Assembly (NCBI GenBank): GCA_000711775.1
Contig: ARYC01002125.1
Span: 1 to 64,000 of the forward strand
Direction of reading: 5' to 3'
Length of the DNA: 64,000 bases
DNA from: Oxytricha trifallax
Lineage: Eukaryota; Ciliophora; Spirotrichea; Sporadotrichida; Oxytrichidae
The position numbers and the translations under genes are program-made. Shown piece by piece: positions 24,520 through 36,889 of the stretch. The notes under the pieces were generated by a model that searched no databases, was not told where the DNA came from, and saw nothing but the letters and a program-made list of their open reading frames with translations. Each line of letters starts with the position of its first letter. Positions within the stretch are counted from its first letter, which is position 1.

Positions 24520-25956
24520 TATAACTTTTACTCTGTTTTTCATTGCTTATTGCCCAATAAATTAAATATTTTCATTTATTTTAATTACTACTAAACTTCA
24601 TTAAATATGTCTAATTCAAATTTGATGTTGCATAATTTAAAATATGTTTAATACCTCTTTTCTAAAGGAGTTAAATATATTTTTTGAATTTATCATTACT
24701 CTTGTATTTCGACTACTAATTTTTTGGGCATCGGTCTATAATATTTTACGAAATGAATCTCTAAAATTATTTTTCTTGATTTTAATCTCCTAAACTTGAA
24801 TTTCAAAAATATCTGTATTTGAAAGGAGAAAGTTCAAATTTATTCAAATAATACCTAAATAACTAGATTGATGAAAAAATAAAACTTTACACATTAGTAA
24901 ATATAAAATACAATAAATAAATTGTAAGGAATAATTTCCTTATTATCATGAATTATGCTTACTCTTAATGAACAAAATTCAAGTATAATCGCTAGAGCAA
25001 GAAATATTTAAGTTAGAATCTAAATTAAATATTATATCAAATAATTGGAAAAAAAAAACATTGATAATGAATTATAGTGATCTTCAAACCAACTGTAAAG
25101 TTGGAATTTTTTCATTAATTTGATTTTTATATCCTATATATGAGCTTAGTTTAGAAGTAATAAAAATATAAGGCATAATAATGTTTTTTCTTAAATTTCT
25201 CTTTATCTTAATCTAATTGTTAACCATGCGGAATATCGAACTATTATTCTTGAACGTTATATTTGTGTGATTTTTTCTATAATTATTGCCCTTGAATTTC
25301 CTATGAGTCATTTATCAGACGATTTAAATTTATTTAATTCTCATTTATATGAGAATCTTAAATATGATAGAAATATATATAAATAATCCATGTTTAATAT
25401 ATATATTTTTAAGAGTAGTCGATTCTTAAAAAGTAATTTAGAATCATTTTATTCTCAGTAATCTGTATTTTACATAAATAATGAATTTATTTTTATTAAG
25501 ATTTTATGATTAATTGATTTTAAAGTTTATAATTAATTTATTGTTTCGTAAATATCTATGCAAATTTAATTAAAAATACAATCATAATATTTCAAGAATT
25601 TAAATAACATAAACAATTTTTTAAAAAATAAAATGATATATCATTTAATAGATTAGGATTGATTTAATAAATAGATTTATAAATAGATTGAAACTGATTG
25701 ATTTATAATTATAATTAATTAAGAAAATAAAATTGAGAATGATAAAAAAATATATTATGTTAACCTTATCAATTAAATTTATAATTTTTTATATAAAATA
25801 ATCAATAATTGGGGATAAATTGTAAGTAAAACATTAATTTAAAAGATAGTGAATTTTTAATAAATTATCGAAGATTTAATTTCATTGTAGAGATAAAATT
25901 ATGCAGGTATTTTATTAAAAAATATTTTTTTAATTCTTATAATATTACATCACAAT
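24520..25956. other. AT-rich spacer with one open frame at 25144-25509
   Basis: Most of this stretch shows nothing. On the plus strand 25144-25509 stays open for 121 codons in the ciliate code (blocks HAEYRTIILERYICVIF, LEFPMSHLSDDLNLF). It has no convincing start and no recognised family, so it may be a fragment or chance. Confidence 0.35.
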
Positions 25957-26099
25957 CAAAACCACTTAAGTAATTTGATAAGATTTTTTATTGATATAAG
26001 GGGCAATTAACGCTGCTTTATTAGAATTTTATTAGGGTTTATGCAGGGGATTAGAGTTTAAATATTAGAAAAGTTAGTAATATGGGGGTTTATTTTAAA

Positions 26100-27500
26100 T
26101 ATTTACTCAAATAGTACTTATTATCATGATCTAACTTTCGAAACTTTATATCTCCTAGCCATATCATAATTTGGTCAATTTATAATCTGCTCTGTGATTT
26201 GATCTTTGCATAATTTGCTCAACCATATTTTTCATTTTATCCTTGATCTTATTATTGTCGAGTTAATGCTGTATTCTAAGCTTTGAGTTTTTCTCTCTTT
26301 TGCAGCTGTAGTATTCATTTCTTGGCATTTCGGATTCTACTATTATTGGTTCTAGAGTTCAAGTGTCCCGGTTGTTATATCCATCTCTCCAGACTTTTCT
26401 CTATGAAAAATAACCAGGAGTGCCAAAGATATTTTCTAGTCCAGACGTCTCTATTCACTGTGATCTATTAAAATCAATGACTAACACTCCGAGAGGATTG
26501 AAATCAAGCATTACATTCTCGGGTTTTAAACCCTTGTTAACATATCCTAAATCATGAAGCTCCTAAATTCCTCAGCTAGCATCCGTCAGGATTATTGGAA
26601 GTTGTTTAAAGATGTTTTAATCTTAAATATAGTCTTTCGAAGACACTTCGTATATAGGTATGCGAAAGGTTACGTTATCTTAACCGAGCAATATTGAAAC
26701 GAGCTTTATTATAAACTGCATCCTCTATTTTTAGCTTTTGTCATAGTTTGATACTCATTGAAAAATTCCATTTGATACTTATCATCGCATCTAAAGTAGT
26801 TGAATGGATACATCTTATAAGCATACTGCTTATCTGTTATGACTTTCTTCTCAAACTTATCCTCAAGAATAAGAAAATTTCTATACAGTATTTAAAGTAA
26901 ATTATGTTCAATATTGGAAGCTTCATTGCTTCTATCTTTAGAGTAATTTTAACTATCTCTGAAGCAGGGAGGTTTCTCACTGCTTTAATTAGCTTGTTCT
27001 CATTCTTACCTCTTTGTTCAAGAGACTCTAAGGGATCTCTTGGCATTCTCTTTTAAAGAAAGACCTCTCCAGTCTCAGGATCTATCACCTCAAGCTTTTT
27101 ACCATGATACTTTTCTAAGTGGATCTTCAGATCTCTTGAATGATTATATAGCTTCTTGCAGCAGGGGCAGAAATATTTTCAATTTATCTTATCATGTTTA
27201 AGATATAGCCTTGGCTTGTTGGAATGCTATTCTTTAGCATGAGGCTTGAGAGCAGTTTTAAAGGTAAAGGTTCTCTCGCATTACTCGCAAAAATGCTCGG
27301 CCTTTATTTCATTTTTATCTTTCTCTTCTTATACTACTTTTATTGGTTCTCTGCATTAATATCTAAGCTCTTCATTTCTATTTAGCAAACCATTGTTAAA
27401 TGACTTAGACTTAAGGCCAGTTAATTTCTGCCTCAAATAATGTAGAGGCATCACAAATCTCAACTTTCTTTTAATTCACTAATGAAAGTTTTTGTTGACT
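26100..27500 (-). pseudogene. TBE zinc-finger/kinase protein, decayed copy
   Basis: Aligned by eye with the copies at 13200 and 28172: the same order of zinc-finger block (near 27130-27300), the ESLEQRGKNENKLIKAVRN linker and the kinase blocks follows on the minus strand, with many stops and indels. The kinase catalytic loop lies near 26530. Confidence 0.75.
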
Positions 27501-28171
27501 AATGCAGAGCAGTGTCGCTTTTTTGTAGGATACCTCTCATTTAATAAATACTATTAATAATTATATAAGCTGTTCAAAATTTGATTGTATAACTGATTTG
27601 AAGCAGAGTTTTTAAGAATTCTCTTAGCTTGACTAAAAATAACTTTAGATAAAATTGATATACTATTTCATCCTTTAAACTGCACCTAAATATGTTTTGT
27701 GAAGTTAAGTAGGGCACCTAAAGATTTACATATAAAATTAGGAGGGAAAATTTGAAATTTTAATATTATAAATTTACCACTTAATACGGTATTGAATATT
27801 AATTTAATCACCTAATTAATTTAAGTGAAATTAGGAGGACGGCTAATTTAAATTAACTATTATTAGGAGCAATATAATGATAGTCAACTCTGAAACTTGG
27901 AGAAAGCTCTTGCAACTTTCTCTGCATCAATGTTTTAGATTAACCTCAAGTAGGATCTCCCTTTTTAATAATTGAATTTTAGTAAGCTTTGAATTGATAT
28001 TCATAATTATAAATTTCAATAAAATTTATAGAAAGCAGAAGCAAGATGGAGTATATGAATCAAAACCCCTAAATGAGTTTTATAAGTACTTTGATTTATA
28101 GGAAACCTGTTAGGGGTTGGGGTTATAAATAGTTATTAAAGTGAAATATATAGTAAATGTACTTAATTTAA

Positions 28172-29618
28172 TCACTCAAAACGCACTTTTAGATCGTGTG
28201 GTAGGGGTCTGAAGTTTATTTTGCTCATCCACTACTCTATCTTTTCAATCGTTATCTCTGCTCTTGTGTTTGGTTTGATTATTATTTACTTTGCCATTTA
28301 TTTCATTGATTGAGGTACTCTTGTTTTGTCAATAAATTGCTTTATTCTTTGCCTTGCATCTTCTCGCACCTTGTAGAATAGTATTCATTGCTAGGCATAT
28401 CGCATTCTATTATTATTGCTGCCAGAGCCCACACATCCCACTGAAAATCTCCATCTCACCAGTCTTCTCTTTCTGGGTAGTACCCTGGAGTTCCCATAGC
28501 ACTGCAAAGTCTTGATACCTCAACTCTTAAAGCTCTGTTGAAATCTATTATTGTCAGTCTAACAGGTGAAAAGTTTATCATTATATCTCAGGCCTAAAAT
28601 CTCTGTGTACAAAACCTAATTTGTGAAGCTCTTTCACACCTTGAATAGTTTGCGTTGTTATTAATGCAAGATACTTATGATTCCTTTAATCAGTTATGAA
28701 ATCTCTAAGGGTCATTTCAAAGAGCGGAAGCCTAATAGTGTCATGATCTTTGGCAAGGAGAGCAGCATCTAGCTATATTAAATATCTACACTCTTTAAAT
28801 TTTGCTTGAGTAAGTACTTGATACTCATTAGTAAATTCCATCTAGAATTTATCGTCACTCAATAGATAATTGAAAGGATAAATCTTTTAAGCATATCGAT
28901 GATCATTAATAACTTTCTTATCAAACGAGTCCTCAAGAATTAGGTAGCTCTATAACGAAGTGTGTAAATCAATTTAAGCGAGTACTGGAATTTTTTTGTA
29001 TTGAATTTTGATCATAATTTTTCTAAGTTCAGATGCTAAGAGGTTGCGTGCCTTCATAACACATTCTGCTTCATAAACCTGTTCAAGTACAACAGGTTGA
29101 AGAGATTCTCTTCTTTTCCTTTTAGAAAGAAGCTTCATTTCATTCTCTTAATTTTAAACATCTATTTCTTTCTTATGAGCTTTTAAAAGAAGCTTATTTA
29201 AATCTCTAGTATGATAGTATTGCTTATGGCACTCAAAGCAATTGTACTTTCCATCAATTTTATCATTTTTAAATATACAGTTGGCTTGGCTTCTCTATGC
29301 TCCTTCATATGTCTGTACTAGCTAGACTTATGAGCAAATTCTCTCTCACACTTCTCACAATTATATACTTCTACTTCTTGAGCTTAAATGGAAATTTCAT
29401 TTATTACTTTCACCTCCTCTCTGTCCCAAACACACTTGTCTGTCATTTACTTGATATTCTTAATTTCTATATTAATAATAGAGATCTCTAGTAATAGCTC
29501 TGGTAGTAGTTTTATGGGTGTTTAGCTCTCATCTATCACACTTCTTTGTCTTACCAAAGGTAAGTCTCATTTAGTTTGATGAAAGTGCTGTTGTTATTCT
29601 CAAAAAGTTAGCCCTTAT
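28172..29618 (-). pseudogene. TBE zinc-finger/kinase protein (subfamily A)
   Basis: Stops at TGA 28172-28174 after FRPLPHDLKVRFE, the counterpart of FRELPHDSKLMFV in subfamily B. The usual start codon is ATA here (29616-29618), followed by RANFLR, so the ATG present in other copies is lost. A KLGFVHRDF-like catalytic loop lies near 28600. In-frame TGAs occur in the N-terminal part. Confidence 0.8.
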
Positions 29619-30152
29619 ATTTAAATTTGAATTTAAAATTATAAAACTGCCTCTATAATTCATAGCTAATGTTATAGCTTTAAAGAGCTAAGTGTGTCCA
29701 GGAAAAATTTTAGAGTGCAAGCCAAGAAAAATGAGTGTTATAAGACGATCGAACTCTTAATGTAGTAGAGAATGTAACCATTATTACTATCAATAATATG
29801 TAGAATTTAGCACATACCGATTTATGAGGTGCACCTAATTAAGTACGTACTGCTTTAGGAGATGTTTTGTGATTTTATGATTAAAAATAGGGTGCTCCTA
29901 ATTAAGTACTAGTATTTTAGAAGCTGCTCCTAATTTAGTACGTGACAATTTAAATTTAAAAATATGGAACTATAACAGTGAAAACTGATATCTATCTCTC
30001 AAGTTTTAAACCAGTTTTCAAAACCTTCTCCATATCCTTCTTAGAGGTTGACCTCCTATGGATGCCCATATTTAATAGTAAGTTTTACAGAGGTAAATAA
30101 TTAAAATCAATAAACTTAAATTTGAATATCATTTCTTAGATCTGTAATCAAG

Positions 30153-30923
30153 ATGGAGTCAATGAATGATGCAATGAAAAGAGTGCAAGCTCAAGACTTG
30201 CTTTCAAGATTCAGAAGCAAAAAAGATCTGCACCGCTATCTAGTGCAGCAAGGTAAACATAACCTCCTTTATAATTTGCTTGCTGTAGTTGGTTTGTTAA
30301 TACCAACGATGGAAGGAACGAAAATATCATTTTTAAGAGCAATATTCTGCGAAGAAAAGAAAGCATTGAAAACTTAAGATGTTAAGTTGGCAGAGATTCC
30401 AAACTATCCTGAAATTTCTGTAACTAATTTATATAAGGACGCTATGAATGACCCAGAGGTTTCGAATTACCTACTAACTAAGAAGCAACTGTAAAATAAA
30501 CTGCCTGAAAGAAACTATTTCTTTGGTATACTTGGTTCTATAAAAGGAGAATACTTGAAAGAGATAATTCAAGAATCTCATAAAAGAGGAAGACAAGAAC
30601 AAATAAGGCATCAATATAAGTGAAACCTGGCTATCAGAGCAGCAGAAGCACCCATATATTTCAAACAAGATTTAAAGCTTAACTCTTTAGAAAAACCTGA
30701 TAATGCAATTTTCTTGATGAAGGAACAGAGCAAACCTAACAAAGAGAGAAAGTCATTGAAAAAGTATGAAATTAGCAAGAGACTTTACTCTAACGTTCAG
30801 GCACTAGATTAAATGAATATAGATGCTGGTGCTTGCAGTAAGAGAAGAAACTTAGGTGGAGGAAAGTTCTAAGAGGAAGAAAAGAAAGAGAAGTCTGCAC
30901 TAATGAAAGAATTTTAAATATGA
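30153..30923 (+). CDS. TBE 22-kDa protein (subfamily A)
   Basis: Starts MESMNDAMKRVQAQDLLS at 30153 and reads without a break, with TAA as Gln at 30375, through IPNYPEISVTNLYKDAM and NYFFGILGSIKGEYLKEI. A small indel at about 30590 shifts the frame; the tail EEEKKEKSALMKEFQI ends at TGA 30921-30923. It is the best preserved 22-kDa copy in the window and the reference for the homologue at 82-1062. Coding charged and probably helical; function unknown. Confidence 0.85.
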
Positions 30924-30932
30924 CTAAAATAT

Positions 30933-31993
30933 TCATTAACTTAAGACTTATACTTATTTATATACATTCACTCTCCCTTCTTTTGCACATTTTTAAGTCA
31001 ACTTATTGTCTACTCTCTTAGCTGAACTTTTAATGAAGTCGACTATATCTAATGGCAGATCGTGCATCAAGTGGTATAGCAGAAGTTTCTTGTAGTGACT
31101 TTTTAATATACCCCAGAAGAATACAATTCCATTAAACTGTTGACTGTAAGGTACGTTGAACACTGGTGTTATTCTAAGTCTTTCATAACTTTTCTTAGTT
31201 TCTTTTGTCTTTTGAACTGAGAGATTATCAACGAACAGTATAATCACCTCTTTAGGATATTTCTCTCTCAACTGATCGAAGAAATTTATATATATTGCTT
31301 TGTCTTAATAGAGCGAGGATGTATAACATAAGTATCTAAACCAGCATCCTCGCTGATACTTCCAAGGATTGCCATTGTTTGTACCATGACCTTCTCGTCA
31401 TATACTTCTATATTACTATGACTCTATTACCAATACTTCTAGATGAAAGTGTTGAAGATAAACACAGCCTCGGTCAGCATGTATAAACTTAATATTATTC
31501 TATTAGCCCTCTACATTTAATCATATATATAATTTAAGTTATTGCTGTAAAATGGCAGAGTGAAATCAATTACTCTCTTGATACGATTCACACCTTTAAG
31601 ATATACCATTTCGTTTATAAATGTTCGCTATATATTAATCAAAGATCCTCAACTCAGGGAATTGGTGGTGAAACATAGTAGCTCGTTGATCAAGAGAGAA
31701 GTGAGCCCAATATTTCAAAGTTTTTTCATTGATAAGATAGTCAATATGCTTCTATAAAAACTTTGACTACCTCGAACTTAGAATGAATCAATGATTGCTT
31801 TAATTACAGGGCTAACAAGCAGTGAGAGCGAACAATTTAAGGACTTCGCTTTAAGAGAAGTGCAATAGACTTATAGTTTAGTACTGGTTTGATTTACTCA
31901 TTGTATATTTCACATCCATAGCACAGCTTAAACATTAAATCTATATACTCTTATCATAAATAGATCCCAAAAGCTTGTAATTTTGTCTCGCAT
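30933..31993 (-). pseudogene. TBE transposase (subfamily A)
   Basis: Visible motifs include VIILFVDNLSVQKTKET (second Asp), YSQQFNGIVFFWGILKSHY, in which the catalytic Glu position reads Val, and the C-terminal KEGRVNVYK before TGA 30933-30935. Start MRDKITSFWDL at 31993. Frame changes occur in the N-terminal third. The missing Glu makes this copy very probably inactive. Confidence 0.85.
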
Positions 31994-32449
31994 TTAATTA
32001 ATAACCCCAACCCCTAACAAATTCCCTACAAATCAAAGCACTTATAAACCTCATTAAGAGGTTTTGGGGTTTTGAATGATACAATGAAGCAAATTAATAG
32101 AAAAATTTCGAAGAAAAAAGAGCCATTACTTATTCTTAGTTTAGCAAGGTAACCTTCATTTAAAACTAACTAAATTACAATAGTTGGATTGTTCTTGCAG
32201 ATTCAGGATTGTACGAATCTATATTCTTAAAAGCTAGACTAAGTGAAGGGAAAATTAATAAGACTATGAAATCAAGATGATTGAGATTCAAAACCCCAAA
32301 ACCCTTTCAGTAGTTTTATTGAGTTTTTGATTGATAAAAGTAGACTATTAGTGCATACTTTATTAGGGTTTTAATAGGGTTTATGTAGGGGTTTAATGTT
32401 TAAATATTAGTATTTTAAGTGAGTATAACAAGCGAGTTTTTAAAATATT

Positions 32450-33896
32450 TCACACAAACATAAGCTTAGAGTCATGTGGCAGTTCTCTGAATTTTATCTT
32501 TCTAAGTTGATGTTTGATTGTTTCTATTGTTTGTTAATTCTCTTAGCTTGGCTTGATAATAGTTGAGTATGCAAGTTCTCTGAGACCTCCATTTATTTTA
32601 TTTTTATCGAGATATTGTTTGATTCTTTGCTTAGAATCTCTCTCACCCCTGCAGCTAAAGTAATCGTTTCTTGGCATGTCGCTCTCTATTATTATTACTG
32701 CTAGAGCCCAGATATCCCATTAAGTGTCTCCATCTCTCCAATCCTCTCTCTCTGGGAAATATCCAGGAGTGCCGTATACATTTCCTTATGCAGAGGCTTG
32801 CACTCTTTGAGCTCTGTTGAAGTCAATAATATAAACTCTAAGAGGCTGAAAGTTCATCATGATATTCTCTGGCTTTAAGTCTCTATGAACATAACCTAGC
32901 TTGTGAAGCTCTTCAATCCCCTCAACTATCTGCTATACTATCTAGCTAATTTATCTCTGACATCTATTGTCAGATAAGAATTCTCTGTAAGTCATTTCAA
33001 GTAAAGGAAGCCTGAAGGCTACATGATCTTTACCAAGTAAAATAGCATCAAGCTAGATGATATGCCTACACTCATTTAACTTTGCCTTTTAAAGAGCATA
33101 ATATTCATTAGCAAATTCCATTTGGAACTTGTCATCAGCAAGGAAGTAATTGAAAGGATATATCTTATAAGCATATTATTCATCAGTAATGACTCTCTTC
33201 TCTATTTTATCTTCAAGAGTGAGGTAGCTTTCTAGGCAAGAATCTAAGTCAATAATTTTTAATATGGGAATCTTCATTGCCTCTATTTTAACCATGATTT
33301 TATTGATCTCAGTGACTGGAAAGTTCTTGACTGCTTTCTTCATTTTTACTTACTTCTAGACTTCAACTCTAAGAGACTCCACTGGGTTTCTTGATCTTCT
33401 CTTTTAGAGGAATCTATTCCCTGTAGGTTCATGAATAAAGACAAAAATTTAATTGTGCTTTTTCTTTAAGTGCACCTTGAGGTCTCTAGTATGAGAATAT
33501 GGCTTCTCACAGAACTCACAGACATACTTCCCATCTTTCTTTATGCTTGAGATATAACCTTAGCATATCGTTTTGTATATCTCTCAAGTGTCTCTTATGA
33601 GTTGACTTGTAAGGGAAAACTTTATTGCATTCTTTGCATTAATAGTCAACTTTGGCTGGAATTTATTAATGCTCTATGGCGGGTTGTTTAACCTCCTCCT
33701 CAATTTGCACAGCTTCTATGATAACCTCCTGCTTTACTTATATTTAAATCTCAAAGCTAGACTGGTCAAAGTTGTCATAAGTAGACTCCCACTGAGTGCA
33801 AGCGTCTCTGGTCTCTACTTTTCTTGGTTACTGGAATGATAATTTTTATTGACTTTACCCAAGTAATGCCGCTCTTCTCAAAAGGTTAGCGCTCAT
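32450..33896 (-). pseudogene. TBE zinc-finger/kinase protein (subfamily B)
   Basis: Start MSANLLRRAALLGQSQQK at 33896, stop at TGA 32450-32452. The first finger (CKECNKVFPYKSTHKRH) and the kinase loop (HRDLKPENIM near 32885) are intact. Indels near 33540 and 33410 break the frame. Unlike the 13200 copy it has TCA rather than TGA early on. Confidence 0.85.
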
Positions 33897-34460
33897 TTTA
33901 GTTTGCTGATATATTTTATTATAATAATGAGAAAATTTACCTCGATAAACTATCATAATAGAGTATAAGACACGTTGGTAGATTTTTTGCTGAGAGGTAA
34001 GAAAATTAACTAGCCATAAAAGACTGTAAGTTGACATATTTTATGAGAATTTTATTCATTTTAGTAAATTAAAATACTCCTAATGAAGTTTTGTTTCTCT
34101 AGGAGGTCCTCCAAATCAAGTTTGAACTTAATTTGGAGGTAAAGTTATTAAACATTTTTAAATTTAATATGCTCCTAATTAAGTTTTAACCTTAAAATTT
34201 AACTCCTAATATAGTTTGAACTTAATTTGGAGGACCTCCTAAAATAATTAAACATTATTAGGAGCAATTTAATGGAGAAAGTTTGAATAAACGGAAATCA
34301 ATCTGTGAAACTTGGAGCAAGTTTTTCAATGCTTCTCCGTATATCTTTTCAAGGTTGACCTCCAGTAGGTCCTCCCTATTTACTAGTAAGATTTTAATAA
34401 ACTTAGAATGGATATCCATAATTTTAAATTTCATTAACATTTCTAGAAAGAGGAAGCAAG

Positions 34461-35141
34461 ATGGAGTCTATGAATGATGCAATGAAGAGAATTTAATCTC
34501 AAGATTTAATAGGAAAATTTCGAAGTAAAGAGGACCTTTATAAATATTTGGTATAGCAAGGTAAGTTCTTAAGTAAGATTAATAAATCCATTATAGTTGG
34601 ATTGTTCTTGCCGACTTAGGAGGGAACTAAAATCTCATTCTTAAAAGCCTTACTGAGTGAAGAGAAAAAAGCTTTTAAGTCTAATGAAATTAGGATGATA
34701 GAGATACCTAACTACCCTGAAATATCAGTGACAAACCTATATGACGATGCTATGAGTGATCCGGACGTAGCTCTCTACCTTCCATCAAAGCTACAGCTCT
34801 CTAATAAGTTGCCAGAAGAAACTTCTTCTTTGGTGTTCTTGCAACTCTGAAACGTGAGTACTTAAATGAAGTTATTTAAGATGCTCACAAGAAACGATAC
34901 AGCATCTCTCCTGAAGAAAAAGAGAAGCAAGGTATTAAAATAAGTGATACCTGGCTGTAGGAACTTTAAAAGCATCCTTTCATCTCAAGTAAGCTTAGTC
35001 TTCTAACTTAATAGAAAAACCTGGGACTGCTATATACTTGATGAAAGAGCGCAGCAAATTAAACAGAGAGAGAAAGTCTCAAGTAAAACATGAATTGAGT
35101 AAGAGAAGCCAAATCCCTTTACGGGCAAATTTAATATGTGA
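34461..35141 (+). pseudogene. TBE 22-kDa protein (subfamily B), internal deletion
   Basis: Reads from MESMNDAMKRIQSQDLIG through FLKALLSEEKKAFKSNEIR and IPNYPEISVTNLYDDAM without a break, then loses 2 bp at CCAGAAGAAAC (34813), shifting the frame. About 100 bp are missing near 35103 compared with the 15202 copy, between short direct repeats (GTAAGAG / AGAGAAG). Confidence 0.85.
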
Positions 35142-35144
35142 ACT

Positions 35145-36199
35145 TATTCATTCGCTTAAATCTAATAAACTTATTTATATACACAAAATCTCCCTTCTCT
35201 TGCGCATACTTTAGCTTTCTCATCGCTGACTCTCTTAGCAGCACTCTTAATAAAATCGACTGTATCTATCTTTAAATCATGCATCAGATGGTAGAGCAGC
35301 AATTTCTTATAATGACCTTTCAATAACCCCCAATATAATTCAATTCCATTGAACTAAGGGCTGTAAGGAACATTAAATACAGGTGTTATGTTTAGCCTTT
35401 CATATTCCTTCCTTGAGTCTTTAGTTTTATGAACTGACAAGTTATCAACGAACAGAATAATCTCTTAGTCAGCGTATTTGTCTCTGAGTTATTGTAAGAA
35501 CTTAATATATTATTCAGTCTTTATAGAGCGAGGGTGGATAACATAAGTCTCTAGGCCACTATCTTCACTGATTCCACCAAGGATTGCATGAGTTTATATC
35601 TTAACTTTTTAGTCATAAACTTCTATATTACTATACCTCTTGTACCAAGACCTTGATATAAATGTATTGAATGTAAATACAGCTTCATCAGCGTGTATGA
35701 ACTTTATATTATGCTCTTAAGACCTCTGCATTTAATCGAATATATAATTTAAATTATACTTATAAAATGGAACATTAAAGTCAATCACTCTCTTAATGCG
35801 ATTGACTGTCTTGTAAGATATTCCATTCTTTTTATATATGTTTGCTATAGATTAAGCAGAGATATGAAGCTCAGGAAATTAGCGATGAAACATCACAGCT
35901 CTCTAGGCCAGAGAGAAATGAGCCCAGTATTTAAGAGTCTTATCATTAATTAGATAATCGATATGATGCTGCTAAAATTTTAAGGGTCTCTTAGGCTTAG
36001 AATTAAGATGCTATCTCTTTAAATTCAATGCTAATAGACAGTGAGACCTCACAGTTGCTGGAGATTTATGGAGTAGCCTTGCTATAGATGTATAATTCAG
36101 AACAGGCTTGAGTTATTCACTATATTCATCACATCCATATCGCAACTTAAACAATAAATCTATATACTCACTGTAATAAACTGACCCCAAACCTCGCAT
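35145..36199 (-). CDS. TBE transposase (subfamily B), apparently intact
   Basis: Start MRGLGSVYYSEYIDLLFK at 36199. The frame stays open to the C-terminal REGRFCVYK near 35175 with all landmarks: a helix-turn-helix-like region (TSIARLLHKSPATVRSHC), IHADEAVFTFN, IILFVDNLSVHKTKDSR and FNGIELYWGLLKGH. I count 34 residues between second Asp and Glu (DD34E). The lesions seen in the 15997 copy are absent. It is the only transposase here that I could read without a break. The stop is not the usual position: the frame runs on past the normal end because a base differs there. Confidence 0.8.
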
Positions 36200-36889
36200 A
36201 TACTCACTTAAAATACTAATATTTAAACATTAAACCCCTACATAAACCCTATTAAAACCCTAATAAAGTATGCACTAATAGTCTACTTTTATCAATCAAA
36301 AACTCAATAAAACTACTGAAAGGGTTTTGGGGTTTTGATTCCTAACTACCAAAGAGATCTCAAAAGAAAATCTTTATAATGCTGTAATGGTAATCAATAT
36401 GTTGCTAACTGTTTTCCATCTAAGTTAAAGCTATATAATAAGTTACCAGAGAGAAATTTTTCCTATAGTGTTCTTAGAACTCTGAAACTTGAGTACTCAA
36501 ATGATGCTATTTAAGCAGCTCACAAGAATCTTTATAGCATCTCTCCAGAAGAAAAAAAGAAGCAATTAATTAAAAATAGGGAAACTTGGCTCTCGGGACA
36601 GTAGAAGCACCCCTTCATTTCTTTTAACTTTATGGAAAAACCTGGCACTGCTATATTTTATGAAAGAGCGCAGTAAAATAAACAGAGCGAAGAAAGTCTC
36701 AAGTAAAAGATGAATTAAGTAAGAAACTCTTAAAAAATATTTATTAGGAAATTAGATGAATATCGATCGATTCAGAGCTGGCTCAAAGAGGAAATGATGG
36801 GATCAAGCAAGCCTTAAGAGGAAGAAAAGAAAGAGAAGCCAAATAATTAAAAAAGCTTATTTTATATGTATACTTATTCATTAGTTTAA

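Larger units (their letters stand above)
28061..32074. mobile_element. Complete TBE transposon (4014 bp), subfamily A, nested
   Basis: Target duplication AAT (28058-28060 and 32075-32077). The left tip keeps only one C4A4 unit (CAAAACCCCTAAATGAG) while the right tip has two, so the left has lost a repeat. The inner repeat reads ATGAGGTTTATAAGTGC, the subfamily A type shared with the fragment at 1-81. Gene order is the usual TBE set. Confidence 0.95.
32289..36337. mobile_element. Complete TBE transposon (4049 bp), subfamily B, nested
   Basis: Target duplication ATT (32286-32288 and 36338-36340). Sequence is nearly identical to the element at 13039, apart from an internal deletion of about 100 bp in the 22-kDa gene near 35103 and small indels. 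Inserted into the same host gene (old TBE 22-kDa) as the element ending at 32074, only 214 bp away. Confidence 0.95.
28045..36860 (+). pseudogene. 22-kDa gene of the old TBE, split by two insertions
   Basis: The gene begins with ATG at 28045, giving MEYMN, and is cut at 28060 by the TBE at 28061. It resumes at 32075 with a continuation of the same codons (AAT target copy, then DTMKQINRKISKKK). It is cut again at 32288 by the TBE at 32289 and resumes at 36338 with IPNY, the conserved IPNYPEIS block. The final part (36338-36860) contains PERNFSYSVLRTLKLEYS and an EEEKKEK tail. It is also decayed by indels. Confidence 0.85.
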
